From: Candidatus Omnitrophota bacterium
GTDB taxonomy: Bacteria; Omnitrophota; Gorgyraeia; Gygaellales; Profunditerraquicolaceae
Direction: 5' to 3'
Length of the DNA stretch: 51,494 bases
Assembly (NCBI GenBank): GCA_018825985.1
Contig: JAHKAP010000054.1
Location: 1-51,494 of the forward strand
Shown: one piece after another, positions 40,463 through 48,101 of the stretch
How positions within the stretch are numbered: the first letter of the stretch is position 1
How the letters are laid out: each line of letters starts with the position of its first letter
Made by a program: the position numbers and the translations under genes
Notes under the pieces: generated by a model
What the model saw: only the letters and a program-made list of their open reading frames with translations
Told to the model about the DNA's origin: nothing
Database searches by the model: none

Positions 40463-41251
40463 ATGAAAAATAAGATCCATCCCACTGCCATTGTTTCTAA
40501 AAAAGCGAAGCTGGGCGATAATGTCCGGGTAGGGCCTTATTCAATTATCGGCGATAATGTTAATATAGGTAAAAATACTATAATTGGAGCTTTTTGCGTT
40601 CTTGATGGAAATACGATTATCGGAGAGGCGTGTGAGATATTCACCGGAGCTATAATCGGTACCAGGCCGCAGGACCTGAAGTATAAGGGAAAAAAGAGCT
40701 ATTTGAAGATCGGAGACAACAATGTTATCCGGGAATACTGCACTTTTAACCCCGGAACCGAAGAAAATACCCATACAATAGTCGGGAATAGCAATCTTTT
40801 TATGGCTTATTGTCATGTAGCTCATGATTGCCTGGTAGGAAATGGCTGTGTTGTTGCCAATAACGGAACTTTGGCCGGGCATGTCACGCTTGAAGATAAA
40901 GTAGTGATCGGCGGGCTTAGCGCGATCCACCAGTTTGTCAGGATAGGCAAACTTTCAATAATCGGAGGCTGTTCTAAGGTGGTCCAGGATATCCCGCCGT
41001 TTTCTACCTGCGACGGGCATCCGGCCCGGATCTACGGATTGAACTTAGTCGGCCTGGAGCGTAACAATGTTCCGGCGGAGTCAATAAAACAGATCAAACG
41101 GGCGTTCAGGACTTTGTTTAATTCCGGAATAACCGTTAAGCATGCTTTAGAAAAAGTAGAAAAAGAAGCCCAGCTTAATAATGAGGTTAAATATCTGCTG
41201 GATTTTATAAAGAAATCTTCGCGGGGTATTACCCGTTCCTGCCGCTCCTGA
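40463..41251 (+). CDS. lpxA: UDP-N-acetylglucosamine O-acyltransferase LpxA
   Basis: LpxA starts lipid A synthesis by moving a 3-hydroxyacyl chain to UDP-GlcNAc. The protein starts KIHPTAIVSKKAKLGDNVRVGPYSIIG and contains the catalytic His in YCHVAHDCLVGN, and the usual GLSAIHQFVRIGKLSIIGG. A C-terminal helical domain contains RRAF-like IKQIKRAFRTLF. The 262-residue length is normal. Confidence 0.97.
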   Translation: MKNKIHPTAIVSKKAKLGDNVRVGPYSIIGDNVNIGKNTIIGAFCVLDGNTIIGEACEIFTGAIIGTRPQDLKYKGKKSYLKIGDNNVIREYCTFNPGTEENTHTIVGNSNLFMAYCHVAHDCLVGNGCVVANNGTLAGHVTLEDKVVIGGLSAIHQFVRIGKLSIIGGCSKVVQDIPPFSTCDGHPARIYGLNLVGLERNNVPAESIKQIKRAFRTLFNSGITVKHALEKVEKEAQLNNEVKYLLDFIKKSSRGITRSCRS

Positions 41252-41262
41252 CGATTAGCTCC

Positions 41263-41271
41263 TGGTATAAT
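41263..41271 (+). promoter_or_regulatory. Extended -10 promoter before lpxI
   Basis: TGGTATAAT (41263-41271) is an extended -10 box 20 bases before the lpxI ATG. No good -35 is visible, as is usual for extended -10 promoters. Confidence 0.45.
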
Positions 41272-41291
41272 ACTGCTCATCGGTGATTATT

Positions 41292-42095
41292 ATGAATAAA
41301 ATTGGTTTGATAGCCGGTAACCGGAAATTTCCTCTTCTCTTTGCCCAGGCAGCCAGAAAAAAGAATTATTCTGTGGTTGCTGTGGCTATTAAAGGAGAGG
41401 CTTCTATCAAGCTCAAGAGTCTAGTAGATAAGGTTTATTGGTTGGATCTAAAGGAATACAACCGGATGTTCTCTATATTTAAAGCTGAAGGAATAACTAA
41501 AGTAATTATGGCCGGACAGATCAGTCCCTGGAGGCTTTTTAGCAGAGACGTTCAGAGTAATTCTCAAATCCGGGAGTTGTTAGCCGGTATCAGTGATATG
41601 AAGGCGGCAACCATATTCAGCAAAATAATAATCAGGCTTGAGCAAGAGGGTCTAAAATTGCTTGATTCTACTACTTTCATCGAAGAATCTTTACCTAAAG
41701 AAGGCGTGCTTACCAAAAAAGAACCTAATTCGTCAGAATGGGAGGTTATTCATTTCGGCTTTGAATTAGCTAAAGCAATAGCCCATTTAGATATAGGCCA
41801 GACCGTGGCCGTAAAGAACAAAGCAATAGTCGCGGTAGAAGGACTGGAGGGTACAGATAATCTTATCCGCAGGTCAGGCAAGATCGCCAGAGGAGGTTTT
41901 ATGGTAGTAAAGGTTAGCCGGCCAAAGCAGGATATGCGTTTCGATATTCCGGTAGTGGGTTTAAATACGGTTAAAACTCTGATCAAAGCCAGAGCTACCT
42001 GTCTGGGGATTGAAGCTGGAAAGACGCTGTTCATAGACAAGGAAGAGAGTTTAAGGCTGGCAGATAAGAAGGGCCTGGTCATAGTGGCTTTATAA
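41292..42095 (+). CDS. lpxI: UDP-2,3-diacylglucosamine pyrophosphatase LpxI
   Basis: LpxI (DUF1009) cleaves UDP-2,3-diacylglucosamine to lipid X, replacing LpxH. The protein starts MNKIGLIAGNRKFPLLFAQAARKKNYSVVAVAIKGEA, contains AGQISPWRLF and the C-terminal VEGLEGTDNLIRRSGKIARGGFMVVKVSRPKQDMRFDIPVVG, which are family hallmarks. ATG 41292 is preferred; a GTG at 41283 adds three residues. It completes the lpxD-lpxC-lpxA-lpxI series. Confidence 0.95.
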   Translation: MNKIGLIAGNRKFPLLFAQAARKKNYSVVAVAIKGEASIKLKSLVDKVYWLDLKEYNRMFSIFKAEGITKVIMAGQISPWRLFSRDVQSNSQIRELLAGISDMKAATIFSKIIIRLEQEGLKLLDSTTFIEESLPKEGVLTKKEPNSSEWEVIHFGFELAKAIAHLDIGQTVAVKNKAIVAVEGLEGTDNLIRRSGKIARGGFMVVKVSRPKQDMRFDIPVVGLNTVKTLIKARATCLGIEAGKTLFIDKEESLRLADKKGLVIVAL

Positions 42096-42101
42096 AAATT
42101 C

Positions 42102-42130
42102 TTGACAGTACACAAATTTTTGTGTATAAA
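42102..42130 (+). promoter_or_regulatory. Promoter with an operator-like dyad in the spacer
   Basis: TTGACA (42102-42107), a 17-base spacer and TATAAA (42125-42130) form a strong promoter. The spacer holds the perfect dyad ACACAAA-tt-TTTGTGT (42110-42125), ending on the first base of the -10. This is the classic place for a repressor site. Confidence 0.7.
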
Positions 42131-42196
42131 TAATTAAGGTATAGGTTAGGTCAGGGTCTGGCATAATCTATGTGGTATGTCAATAAGGAGGTAGAA

Positions 42197-42478
42197 ATGG
42201 CAAAGGTCATCAAGGTTAAGGAAAAGGAAGTGCTTTTTAGGTTATACGCTCCCCAGGCAAAAAAAGTCAGCGTGGCTGGCAGTTTTAATGACTGGAAGAC
42301 AGAAAAATATGCGGGTAAAAAAGATTCTAAGGGGAATTGGGGGATAAAGTTAGGCCTTAAACCAGGTAGGTATGAATACAAATTTTATGTTGATGGGTCC
42401 TGGGTCATTGATCCAAAGTGTTCCAATAATTTTTACAATGCTTTTGGAAGCCAAAATTCAGTTGTTGAAGTAAAATAG
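42197..42478 (+). CDS. Small glycogen-binding-type (CBM48/AMPK beta) protein
   Basis: From ATG 42197 (AAGGAGG 6-7 bases upstream) the protein has 93 residues. The single domain shows VLFRLYAPQAKKVSVAGSFNDW, GNWGIKLGLKPGRYEYKFYVDGSWVIDP, the CBM48 / AMPK glycogen-binding fold with its Trp and Lys ligand residues. No catalytic domain is attached. Such lone domains may bind glycogen or starch granules or act as regulatory subunits. It has its own promoter and is followed by a terminator, so it is a single-gene unit. Confidence 0.85.
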   Translation: MAKVIKVKEKEVLFRLYAPQAKKVSVAGSFNDWKTEKYAGKKDSKGNWGIKLGLKPGRYEYKFYVDGSWVIDPKCSNNFYNAFGSQNSVVEVK

Positions 42479-42496
42479 CATTTTGATAATATAGAT

Positions 42497-42569
42497 TACC
42501 CCGCACCTTTTTATTATTCAAGTTTTTATAATTAAAGATATGAATAGATAAAAGGGGCGGGGTTTTTTT
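42497..42569 (+). terminator. Rho-independent terminator after the CBM48-type gene
   Basis: ACCCCGC and the following CCTTTTTATTATTC pair with GAATAGATAAAAGG and GGCGGGGT, followed by seven T. The long loop is AT-rich. Confidence 0.75.
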
Positions 42570-42579
42570 GGGCTATTTA

Positions 42580-42588
42580 TGGTATAAT
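42580..42588 (+). promoter_or_regulatory. Extended -10 box 7 bases before the radical SAM start
   Basis: TGGTATAAT (42580-42588) is followed by only 7 bases before ATG 42596. Transcription would start at or next to the A of the start codon, giving a leaderless mRNA. No ribosome binding site is possible on such a transcript. Confidence 0.6.
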
Positions 42589-42595
42589 AATTATC

Positions 42596-43315
42596 ATGAA
42601 ATATATATATGGACCGGTTAACTCGCGCAGGTTAGGTTTATCTTTGGGCATCAACTTAACTCCTTATAAAATATGCAGTTTTAACTGTATTTACTGTCAG
42701 TTAGGAAAGACTACGGATAAGACCATAGAGAGGAAGGAGTATTTTAAGGCCCAAGACATCATTGAGGAGCTTAAGAATTGGATACAGAATAACCCCGGGG
42801 AAGCGGATAAAATCAATTATGTCACTTTTTCAGGCTCAGGAGAGCCCACCTTAAACATTAATATCGGTTATCTGATCAGACAGATCAAGAGTATTACTAA
42901 TATCAAGATCGCGGTTATTACTAACGCCTCCTTATTAAATTCTTTATTAATCCGCCAGGAATTAATGAGCGCGGACCTGATTATTCCTTCATTGGATGCT
43001 GTATCAGAAGATATTTTCGCTGAGATCGACAGGCCTGCGGAGGCGCTTAAATTAGATGGCCTGATTGAGGGGTTAGTCAGTTTGAGCAAAGAATTCCAGG
43101 GAAAGATCTGGCTGGAGGTTATGATGATAAAGGGGGTTAACGATAGCCCGGGACATATAGATAGACTTAAAGAGGTAATCGAAAAAATAAGGCCGGATAA
43201 GATACATTTAAATTCTCCGGTAAGGGTTACCGTTGAACCGGATATCCGGCCCCTTAGCGCTAAGAAACTAGAAGAGATCAAGGAGATTCTTGGCGGCAGG
43301 TGTGAAATAGCGTAA
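42596..43315 (+). CDS. Radical SAM protein (COG0731-like)
   Basis: The protein has 239 residues. It starts MKYIYGPVNSRRLGLSLGINL and carries the CxxxCxxC cluster in KICSFNCIYCQLG, followed by the GEPT-like motif FSGSGEPTLN. The core is the radical SAM barrel; no C-terminal extra cluster is visible. Members of this group are called Fe-S oxidoreductases and are mostly uncharacterised; similarity to the tRNA wybutosine enzyme family is distant. It is directly followed by tRNA-Arg. The reaction cannot be given. Confidence 0.85.
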   Translation: MKYIYGPVNSRRLGLSLGINLTPYKICSFNCIYCQLGKTTDKTIERKEYFKAQDIIEELKNWIQNNPGEADKINYVTFSGSGEPTLNINIGYLIRQIKSITNIKIAVITNASLLNSLLIRQELMSADLIIPSLDAVSEDIFAEIDRPAEALKLDGLIEGLVSLSKEFQGKIWLEVMMIKGVNDSPGHIDRLKEVIEKIRPDKIHLNSPVRVTVEPDIRPLSAKKLEEIKEILGGRCEIA

Positions 43316-43324
43316 ATTAGCTGA

Positions 43325-43397
43325 GCGCCCGTCGCCTAATGGATAGGGCACCAGTCTTCGGAACTGGCAATTGGTGGTTCGATCCCACTCGGGCGCG
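43325..43397 (+). tRNA. tRNA-Arg (anticodon UCG)
   Basis: The acceptor stem GCGCCCG pairs with CGGGCGC, the anticodon stem CCAGT/ACTGG encloses CTTCGGA with anticodon TCG, and the T arm GGTGG/CCACT encloses TTCGATC (one G-U pair). CCA is not encoded. It starts 9 bases after the radical SAM stop. Confidence 0.95.
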
Positions 43398-43465
43398 TTG
43401 AAACTGTTTCCGTTCTGATCGGGAAAGTGGGTATAATAAATTATTGGCCCAAGCCAAAATCACAC

Positions 43466-43494
43466 TTTACAGCCCATCTAAAAGCAGGTATAAT
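43466..43494 (+). promoter_or_regulatory. Promoter of the tRNA-Lys, GIY-YIG-archease, rtcB unit
   Basis: TTTACA (43466-43471), a 17-base spacer and TATAAT (43489-43494) lie 18 bases before the tRNA-Lys gene. No other promoter or terminator is evident between the tRNA and the coding genes that follow. Confidence 0.7.
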
Positions 43495-43512
43495 TATTTC
43501 TAAATTACAAAA

Positions 43513-43585
43513 GGGCCATTAGCTCAATCGGTAGAGCAGGACACTCTTAATGTCAAGGTCGGTGGTTCGACTCCACCATGGCCCA
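43513..43585 (+). tRNA. tRNA-Lys (anticodon CUU)
   Basis: The acceptor stem GGGCCAT pairs with ATGGCCC, the T stem GGTGG/CCACC encloses TTCGACT, and the anticodon loop CTCTTAA carries CTT. The outermost anticodon-stem pair (G with A) is mismatched. CCA is not encoded. The next coding gene starts only 14 bases after the 3' end. Confidence 0.93.
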
Positions 43586-43599
43586 TAAAATTCCGATAT

Positions 43600-44265
43600 A
43601 TGTGGTATGTTTATATTCTAAGATGCAGTGATAATTCGCTCTATACCGGCATATCAATCGATCCCGCAAAAAGACTAATAACTCATAATAAAGGAAAAGG
43701 CTATAAATATATAAGGTCTAAAAGGCCAGCGGAATTGATATATTGCGAGGCATCTGATTCAAAGGGTAAGGCTTTAAGGCGGGAGATTGAGATTAAGAAT
43801 TTATGTTCTGAAGATAAGCATAAATTAGTCAGATCTGTCCCGAAGAAGAATTATGAATTAATCGAGCATACTGCAGATATAGGAATCAGGGTAAAGGCGG
43901 CAAGTTTGAATGGGCTGTTTAAAAGTTCTGCATTGGCTATGTTCAATATCATTACCCGAAATAAAATTCCCGTTCCAAAAACAGCTACCCTAAAAAAAAT
44001 AAAGATCAAACAAAGTGCGAGTGATTTGGAAGAATTGTTTATAAATTGGCTCAATGAACTATTGTCTCTATCGTCAGCAAAGGGTTTAATATTCTCCAAT
44101 TTCAGGATTAATAAATTGGATAATAATAATTTAGAAGCTGAAGTATTTGGTGAAAGTATTGATAATTATAATGTGAATACCGAGATTAAGGCTGCGACAT
44201 ACCATCAGCTTAAATTAGAGCAAACTAAAAAAGGTTGGCTGACGGAGGTAATTTTCGATGTCTGA
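43600..44265 (+). CDS. GIY-YIG nuclease domain fused to archease
   Basis: The protein has 221 residues. Residues 1-78 form a GIY-YIG domain of the YhbQ/Slx1-like type: VYILRCSDNSLYTGISIDPAKR with Tyr5, Tyr15 and Arg25, and Glu62 in ALRREIEIK. Residues about 84-221 are archease (NYELIEHTADIGIRVKA, ASDLEELFINWLNELL, ending EVIFDV), the factor that activates RtcB for multiple turnovers. The linker is only a few residues. The start lies 14 bases after tRNA-Lys without a ribosome binding site, and the end overlaps rtcB by 8 bases. Archease for RtcB is well supported; what the nuclease domain cuts is unknown. Confidence 0.9.
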   Translation: MWYVYILRCSDNSLYTGISIDPAKRLITHNKGKGYKYIRSKRPAELIYCEASDSKGKALRREIEIKNLCSEDKHKLVRSVPKKNYELIEHTADIGIRVKAASLNGLFKSSALAMFNIITRNKIPVPKTATLKKIKIKQSASDLEELFINWLNELLSLSSAKGLIFSNFRINKLDNNNLEAEVFGESIDNYNVNTEIKAATYHQLKLEQTKKGWLTEVIFDV

Positions 44266-45718
44266 TCCCTGGGAAGGAAAATTAGAAAAAATCGATGATT
44301 TCCGTTGGCGTATCCCTAAAAGTTATAAGCCGGGGATGCGGGTGCCGGGGATGGTTTATGCCGATGAAAAGCTACTCAAGGATATTAAAAAAGATAAGGC
44401 CTTAGAGCAGATAGCTAATGTAGCCTTCTTGCCCGGAATTGTTAATGCCTCTTTGGCTATGCCGGATTGCCACTGGGGTTATGGTTTTCCTATTGGCGGG
44501 GTAGCGGCAACTGATATTGAAGAGGGCGGGGTTATTTCTCCCGGCGGAGTTGGTTTTGATATCAACTGCGGGGTGAGAATGCTCAAGACTGATCTTACTT
44601 ACGAAGATATTAACGACAAAATAGAAAAATTAGTCTATGGATTATTTTCAGATGTTCCGTCCGGCATAGGTTCAAAAGGTGATATCAGGGTTAGCGTTAA
44701 GGAAGAAAGGGAGATTTTACTTAAAGGTTCCAAGTGGGCAGTGGAAAAAGGCTATGGCATTGCCGATGACCTGGAATGCACTGAAGAATATGGCGCGATT
44801 GAAGGCGCTGACCCGCAAACAGTATCTGATCGGGCTTATGAAAGAGGCAAAGCTCAATCCGGTACCCTGGGTTCCGGTAACCATTTCTTGGAAATTCAGG
44901 TAATCGATCAACTTTATAACCAGGAGGCTTGCGATGTTTTAGGCCTGGATTTGGGCCAGATCTCGATTATGATCCATTCAGGTTCCAGGGGATTAGGTTA
45001 TCAGATCTGCGATGATTATACTAAAAGTATGGTCCATTGTTTAAATAAATATGGCATTAATGTACCAGACCGCCAGCTGGCTTGCGCTCCGGTAAATTCC
45101 CAGGAAGGAAGAGCTTATTTATCAGCTATGAAATGCGCGGCAAATTATGCCTGGGCTAACCGCCAGTGCTTGATGTTTCTCACCCGTAAGGTATTTGAAA
45201 AAGTCCTGGGTAGTTCCTGGCAGAAGATGGGAATGTTTTTGATTTATGATGTAGCTCATAATATTGCTAAGATTGAAAAACACCTTATCGGCGGCAAAGA
45301 AAAAACTTTATGTGTGCATCGTAAAGGCGCGACCCGGGCTTTTGCCCCTGGACATCCGGCGCTACCAGAGAGATACAAGAAGATCGGCCAGCCGGTGATA
45401 ATCCCGGGAGATATGGGCAGGAATTCTTATCTACTGGTAGGTACTCAGAAGGCGATGGAAGAAACCTTTGGCAGCACCTGCCATGGCGCAGGCAGGGTAA
45501 AATCCCGGACTGAAGCTACCCGGACTATAAACGTAGATTCTTTGTTGAAAGAATTGAATTCCAAGGGTATAATAGTCAAAGCATCCGGCCGCGGCACTAT
45601 TGCTGAGGAAGCGCCTCAGGCCTATAAAAATGTTAATGATGTTGTAGATGTGGTGCATAACGCTGGTATCTCCAAGCGGGTCTGCAGGATGCGGCCTCTT
45701 GGAGTTATCAAAGGTTAA
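44258..45718 (+). CDS. rtcB: RNA-splicing ligase RtcB
   Basis: RtcB joins RNA 3'-phosphate or 2',3'-cyclic phosphate ends to 5'-OH ends with GTP and Mn2+. The protein has 486 residues and shows DCHWGYGFPIGGVAATD, GGVGFDINCGVRML with the metal-binding Cys, SGNHFLEIQ, IHSGSRGLG and CHGAGRVKSR with the guanylylated His. The N-terminal VPGMVYADEKLL is typical of archease-dependent forms. It overlaps the fusion gene by 8 bases, so the two are translationally coupled. No RtcR-type activator is nearby. Confidence 0.97.
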   Translation: MSDPWEGKLEKIDDFRWRIPKSYKPGMRVPGMVYADEKLLKDIKKDKALEQIANVAFLPGIVNASLAMPDCHWGYGFPIGGVAATDIEEGGVISPGGVGFDINCGVRMLKTDLTYEDINDKIEKLVYGLFSDVPSGIGSKGDIRVSVKEEREILLKGSKWAVEKGYGIADDLECTEEYGAIEGADPQTVSDRAYERGKAQSGTLGSGNHFLEIQVIDQLYNQEACDVLGLDLGQISIMIHSGSRGLGYQICDDYTKSMVHCLNKYGINVPDRQLACAPVNSQEGRAYLSAMKCAANYAWANRQCLMFLTRKVFEKVLGSSWQKMGMFLIYDVAHNIAKIEKHLIGGKEKTLCVHRKGATRAFAPGHPALPERYKKIGQPVIIPGDMGRNSYLLVGTQKAMEETFGSTCHGAGRVKSRTEATRTINVDSLLKELNSKGIIVKASGRGTIAEEAPQAYKNVNDVVDVVHNAGISKRVCRMRPLGVIKG

Positions 45719-45728
45719 AACTATTGCA

Positions 45729-45812
45729 ATAGGGGCTGTCCCCGCTTTTTGGGGAGTTGTCCCTAAGGTTTATTTCATATTTAACTGTTCCCGTTTTTAG
45801 GGGATTGTCCCA
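45729..45812. repeat. GTCCC-type palindromic repeats between rtcB and serS
   Basis: The first unit (45729-45770) contains GTCCCCGCTTTTTGGGGA and closely matches the reverse complement of the miaB copy at 2347-2378. A second, weaker unit (45785-45812) has CTGTTCCCG, five T, then AGGGGATTGTCCC. They lie in a non-coding gap. Confidence 0.75.
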
Positions 45813-45851
45813 CGACAAGATAAGTATTGAATTGGGAGATACGCCAAAAAC

Positions 45852-47120
45852 ATGTTAGATATAAAATTCATTCGCGAAAATCCAGATTTAGTCAAACAGG
45901 CGCTGATCAAGCGTAATAATAAATTTGATCTAAATCTGATCATCCAGGCTGATGATTCCCGGCGTGTTATTTTAAATGAGCTGGAGGCGCTGCGGGCGGA
46001 AAAGAATAAGGCTAATGATGAAATCACTGGACTTTTAAAGGCTAAAAAAGAAGCCAAGGATATAATAGCTTCAATGAAATCCACGGCCCAGAAGATTGAT
46101 CTTTTGGAAGAGAAATTAAAGATCATAGATGCGGATTTAAATAAATTATTGCTGACTATTCCTAACATAACGCATTCCAGCGTTCCGGAAGGAGAATCGG
46201 CTAAAGCTCAAATCATCCGCTCTTCGGGTAAGCCTAAAGAATTTGATTTTAAGCCGGTTAGCCATTTGGAATTATGCCATAATCTGGATATAATTGATTT
46301 CCCCCGGGCTACCAAGATCAGCGGCTCGAATTTTATCCTTTATAAGGGCTGGGGAGCGAAACTGGAACGGGCGCTGATTAATTTTATGTTGGATTTTCAT
46401 ACTCAGAAACACGGATATACCGAAGTCTTTACCCCTTTTCTGGTTAACCGGGCTTCAATGACCGGGACCGGGCAGCTTCCTAAAATGGAAGAGGATATGT
46501 ATAAGTTAAAAGATGACGATTTGTTTCTTATCCCGACTGCGGAAGTTCCAGTGACCAATATTTTCCGGGATGAGGTTTTGGAAGAAGGGGATCTACCTAA
46601 ATATCTTACTGCTTATTCTGCCTGTTTTCGCCGGGAAGCCGGTTCCTACGGTAAGGACACTAAGGGTTTAATGCGGGTCCATCAGTTTGATAAGGTGGAA
46701 ATGGTTAAATTCGTCAAACCTGAAAATTCCTACGATGAACTGGAAAAATTAGTTAATGACGCGGAAGATATTCTTAAAGCCCTGGGGTTGGTTTACCGGG
46801 TAATCGCTTTAACTACACAGGATATTAGCTTTGCCGCTAGCAAGTGTTATGATTTAGAAGCCTATGCCCCGGGCATGGATAAGTGGCTTGAGGTATCTAG
46901 TTGTAGTAATTTTGAGGCCTTTCAGGCTCGTCGGGCGAATATACGTTTTAGAAGAAAAGATACGAAAAGATTGGATTTTGCGCACACCTTGAATGGTTCA
47001 GGGGTAGCCCTGCCGCGGACAGTGATCGCGATATTAGAGAATTATCAGCAAAAAGACGGCTCGGTTATTATCCCCGAGGCCCTAAGGCCATATTTAAATG
47101 GAAAAGAAAGAATTCCTTAA
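45852..47120 (+). CDS. serS: Seryl-tRNA synthetase
   Basis: SerRS charges tRNA-Ser. The N-terminal coiled-coil arm (about 25-105) binds the long variable arm of tRNA-Ser. The class II core has motif 2 [25 protein letters not shown] and motif 3 [20 protein letters not shown]. The 422-residue length is normal. Two tRNA-Ser genes lie downstream (47982 and 51409). Its stop overlaps the next gene by 23 bases. Confidence 0.97.
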   Translation: MLDIKFIRENPDLVKQALIKRNNKFDLNLIIQADDSRRVILNELEALRAEKNKANDEITGLLKAKKEAKDIIASMKSTAQKIDLLEEKLKIIDADLNKLLLTIPNITHSSVPEGESAKAQIIRSSGKPKEFDFKPVSHLELCHNLDIIDFPRATKISGSNFILYKGWGAKLERALINFMLDFHTQKHGYTEVFTPFLVNRASMTGTGQLPKMEEDMYKLKDDDLFLIPTAEVPVTNIFRDEVLEEGDLPKYLTAYSACFRREAGSYGKDTKGLMRVHQFDKVEMVKFVKPENSYDELEKLVNDAEDILKALGLVYRVIALTTQDISFAASKCYDLEAYAPGMDKWLEVSSCSNFEAFQARRANIRFRRKDTKRLDFAHTLNGSGVALPRTVIAILENYQQKDGSVIIPEALRPYLNGKERIP

Positions 47121-47814
47121 GCTTAATAATAAGGATAATGCCAAGCCTGCCGTTTCAGGGATAGGCTCGGGACTTGATGCCGGTATTAATCAGGTCAAAT
47201 CCGGGATAGCGAAATTCTGGGATAAGTCTTTCGGAGTAATCAAGTTTATCCTGGGAATTTGTCTACTGGTTTTTGTATATTCTTCAACCAAGGCTTTTTT
47301 AATTGAATTTGAGACAGTTGACGCTGTTTGGCGGAATTATTTTTGGAATGGAGTAACCGGTTTTTTGATAGTTTATTTATTTGTTTTTGAACCGGCCAAG
47401 ATCTACGCTAAAGGGCATAAGGTGTTAGAGGTAATTTTTAGGTTTTTCGCGCCCCTGGTAAAGGTTGCTCCTTATGTAATCCCGATCTATGCTATTATTG
47501 CCGCTATTTTATATTCGTTGGCTATGGATAGCTCCGCCCGGGTCCAGAATTTCCTGGTTTTTCTATTTGGTTTTAGTCTGGCCTTGCATCTGGTTTTTTC
47601 AGCCAAGACCCTGAGGGGCAAAAAAGGTGATTTTTTAAAAGGCAATTATATTTTTGGTTTTTCCCTAGTCTTCATCATTAATGTCTCTATCGCAGCTTTT
47701 TGCCTGAATCTGATATTTTCCAAGTATTCTTTTGTAAATTTTTGCAACAATACCTACCTGATTGCCCATGGTATATTCTATGTTGTGTTTAAACAACTTT
47801 TTATACCTTCTTAA
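47098..47814 (+). CDS. Multi-pass membrane protein of unknown function
   Basis: This 238-residue protein is not recognised. The first 45 residues are polar, followed by about six hydrophobic segments (near 48-68, 83-99, 118-140, 150-168, 185-208, 220-235). No conserved motif stands out. It starts inside serS by 23 bases, so translation may be coupled. The overlap and good codon structure support a real gene. Confidence 0.6.
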   Translation: MEKKEFLKLNNKDNAKPAVSGIGSGLDAGINQVKSGIAKFWDKSFGVIKFILGICLLVFVYSSTKAFLIEFETVDAVWRNYFWNGVTGFLIVYLFVFEPAKIYAKGHKVLEVIFRFFAPLVKVAPYVIPIYAIIAAILYSLAMDSSARVQNFLVFLFGFSLALHLVFSAKTLRGKKGDFLKGNYIFGFSLVFIINVSIAAFCLNLIFSKYSFVNFCNNTYLIAHGIFYVVFKQLFIPS

Positions 47815-47819
47815 AGTAA

Positions 47820-47975
47820 CAGGGACAGGTCCCTTCACTATAAATCATCGGGGTATATATAAGTTACAATAAGGCGCTTTTCACTTTTTTATACTGATTT
47901 CATATTTAAAAATGCAATCTGACTCATCAGAACATATTGGAATATATAATGTTAGGGCAAAGGGACCTGTCCCTG
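47820..47975. repeat. MITE-like element: 16-bp inverted repeats before tRNA-Ser
   Basis: CAGGGACAGGTCCCTT (47820-47835) and its exact complement (47960-47975) enclose 124 AT-rich bases. Each arm is itself palindromic. The right arm ends 6 bases before tRNA-Ser. The inside holds no credible gene. Confidence 0.75.
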
Positions 47976-47981
47976 TATTTC

Positions 47982-48070
47982 GGAGGCGTGGCAGAGTGGT
48001 TGAATGCGGCGGTCTTGAAAACCGTTAGGCATCGTAAGGTGCCTCGAGGGTTCAAATCCTTCCGCCTCCG
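47982..48070 (+). tRNA. tRNA-Ser (anticodon UGA)
   Basis: The acceptor stem GGAGGCG pairs with CGCCTCC, the anticodon loop CTTGAAA carries TGA, a long variable arm (class II tRNA) is present and the T arm contains TTCAAAT. CCA is not encoded; five T follow. Confidence 0.95.
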
Positions 48071-48101
48071 TTTTTCTGATATAATAAATCCTATCTTTAA
48101 C

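Noticed and set aside
43600-43840. GIY-YIG domain as a homing endonuclease inserted beside tRNA genes
   Set aside because: The domain is of the short YhbQ/Slx1-like type and is fused in frame to a complete archease, unlike intron-borne homing enzymes.
47937-48101. Upstream extension of the OprB porin frame
   Set aside because: The extended frame reads through the whole of tRNA-Ser; the signal peptide begins at 48102, so the earlier start is not real.
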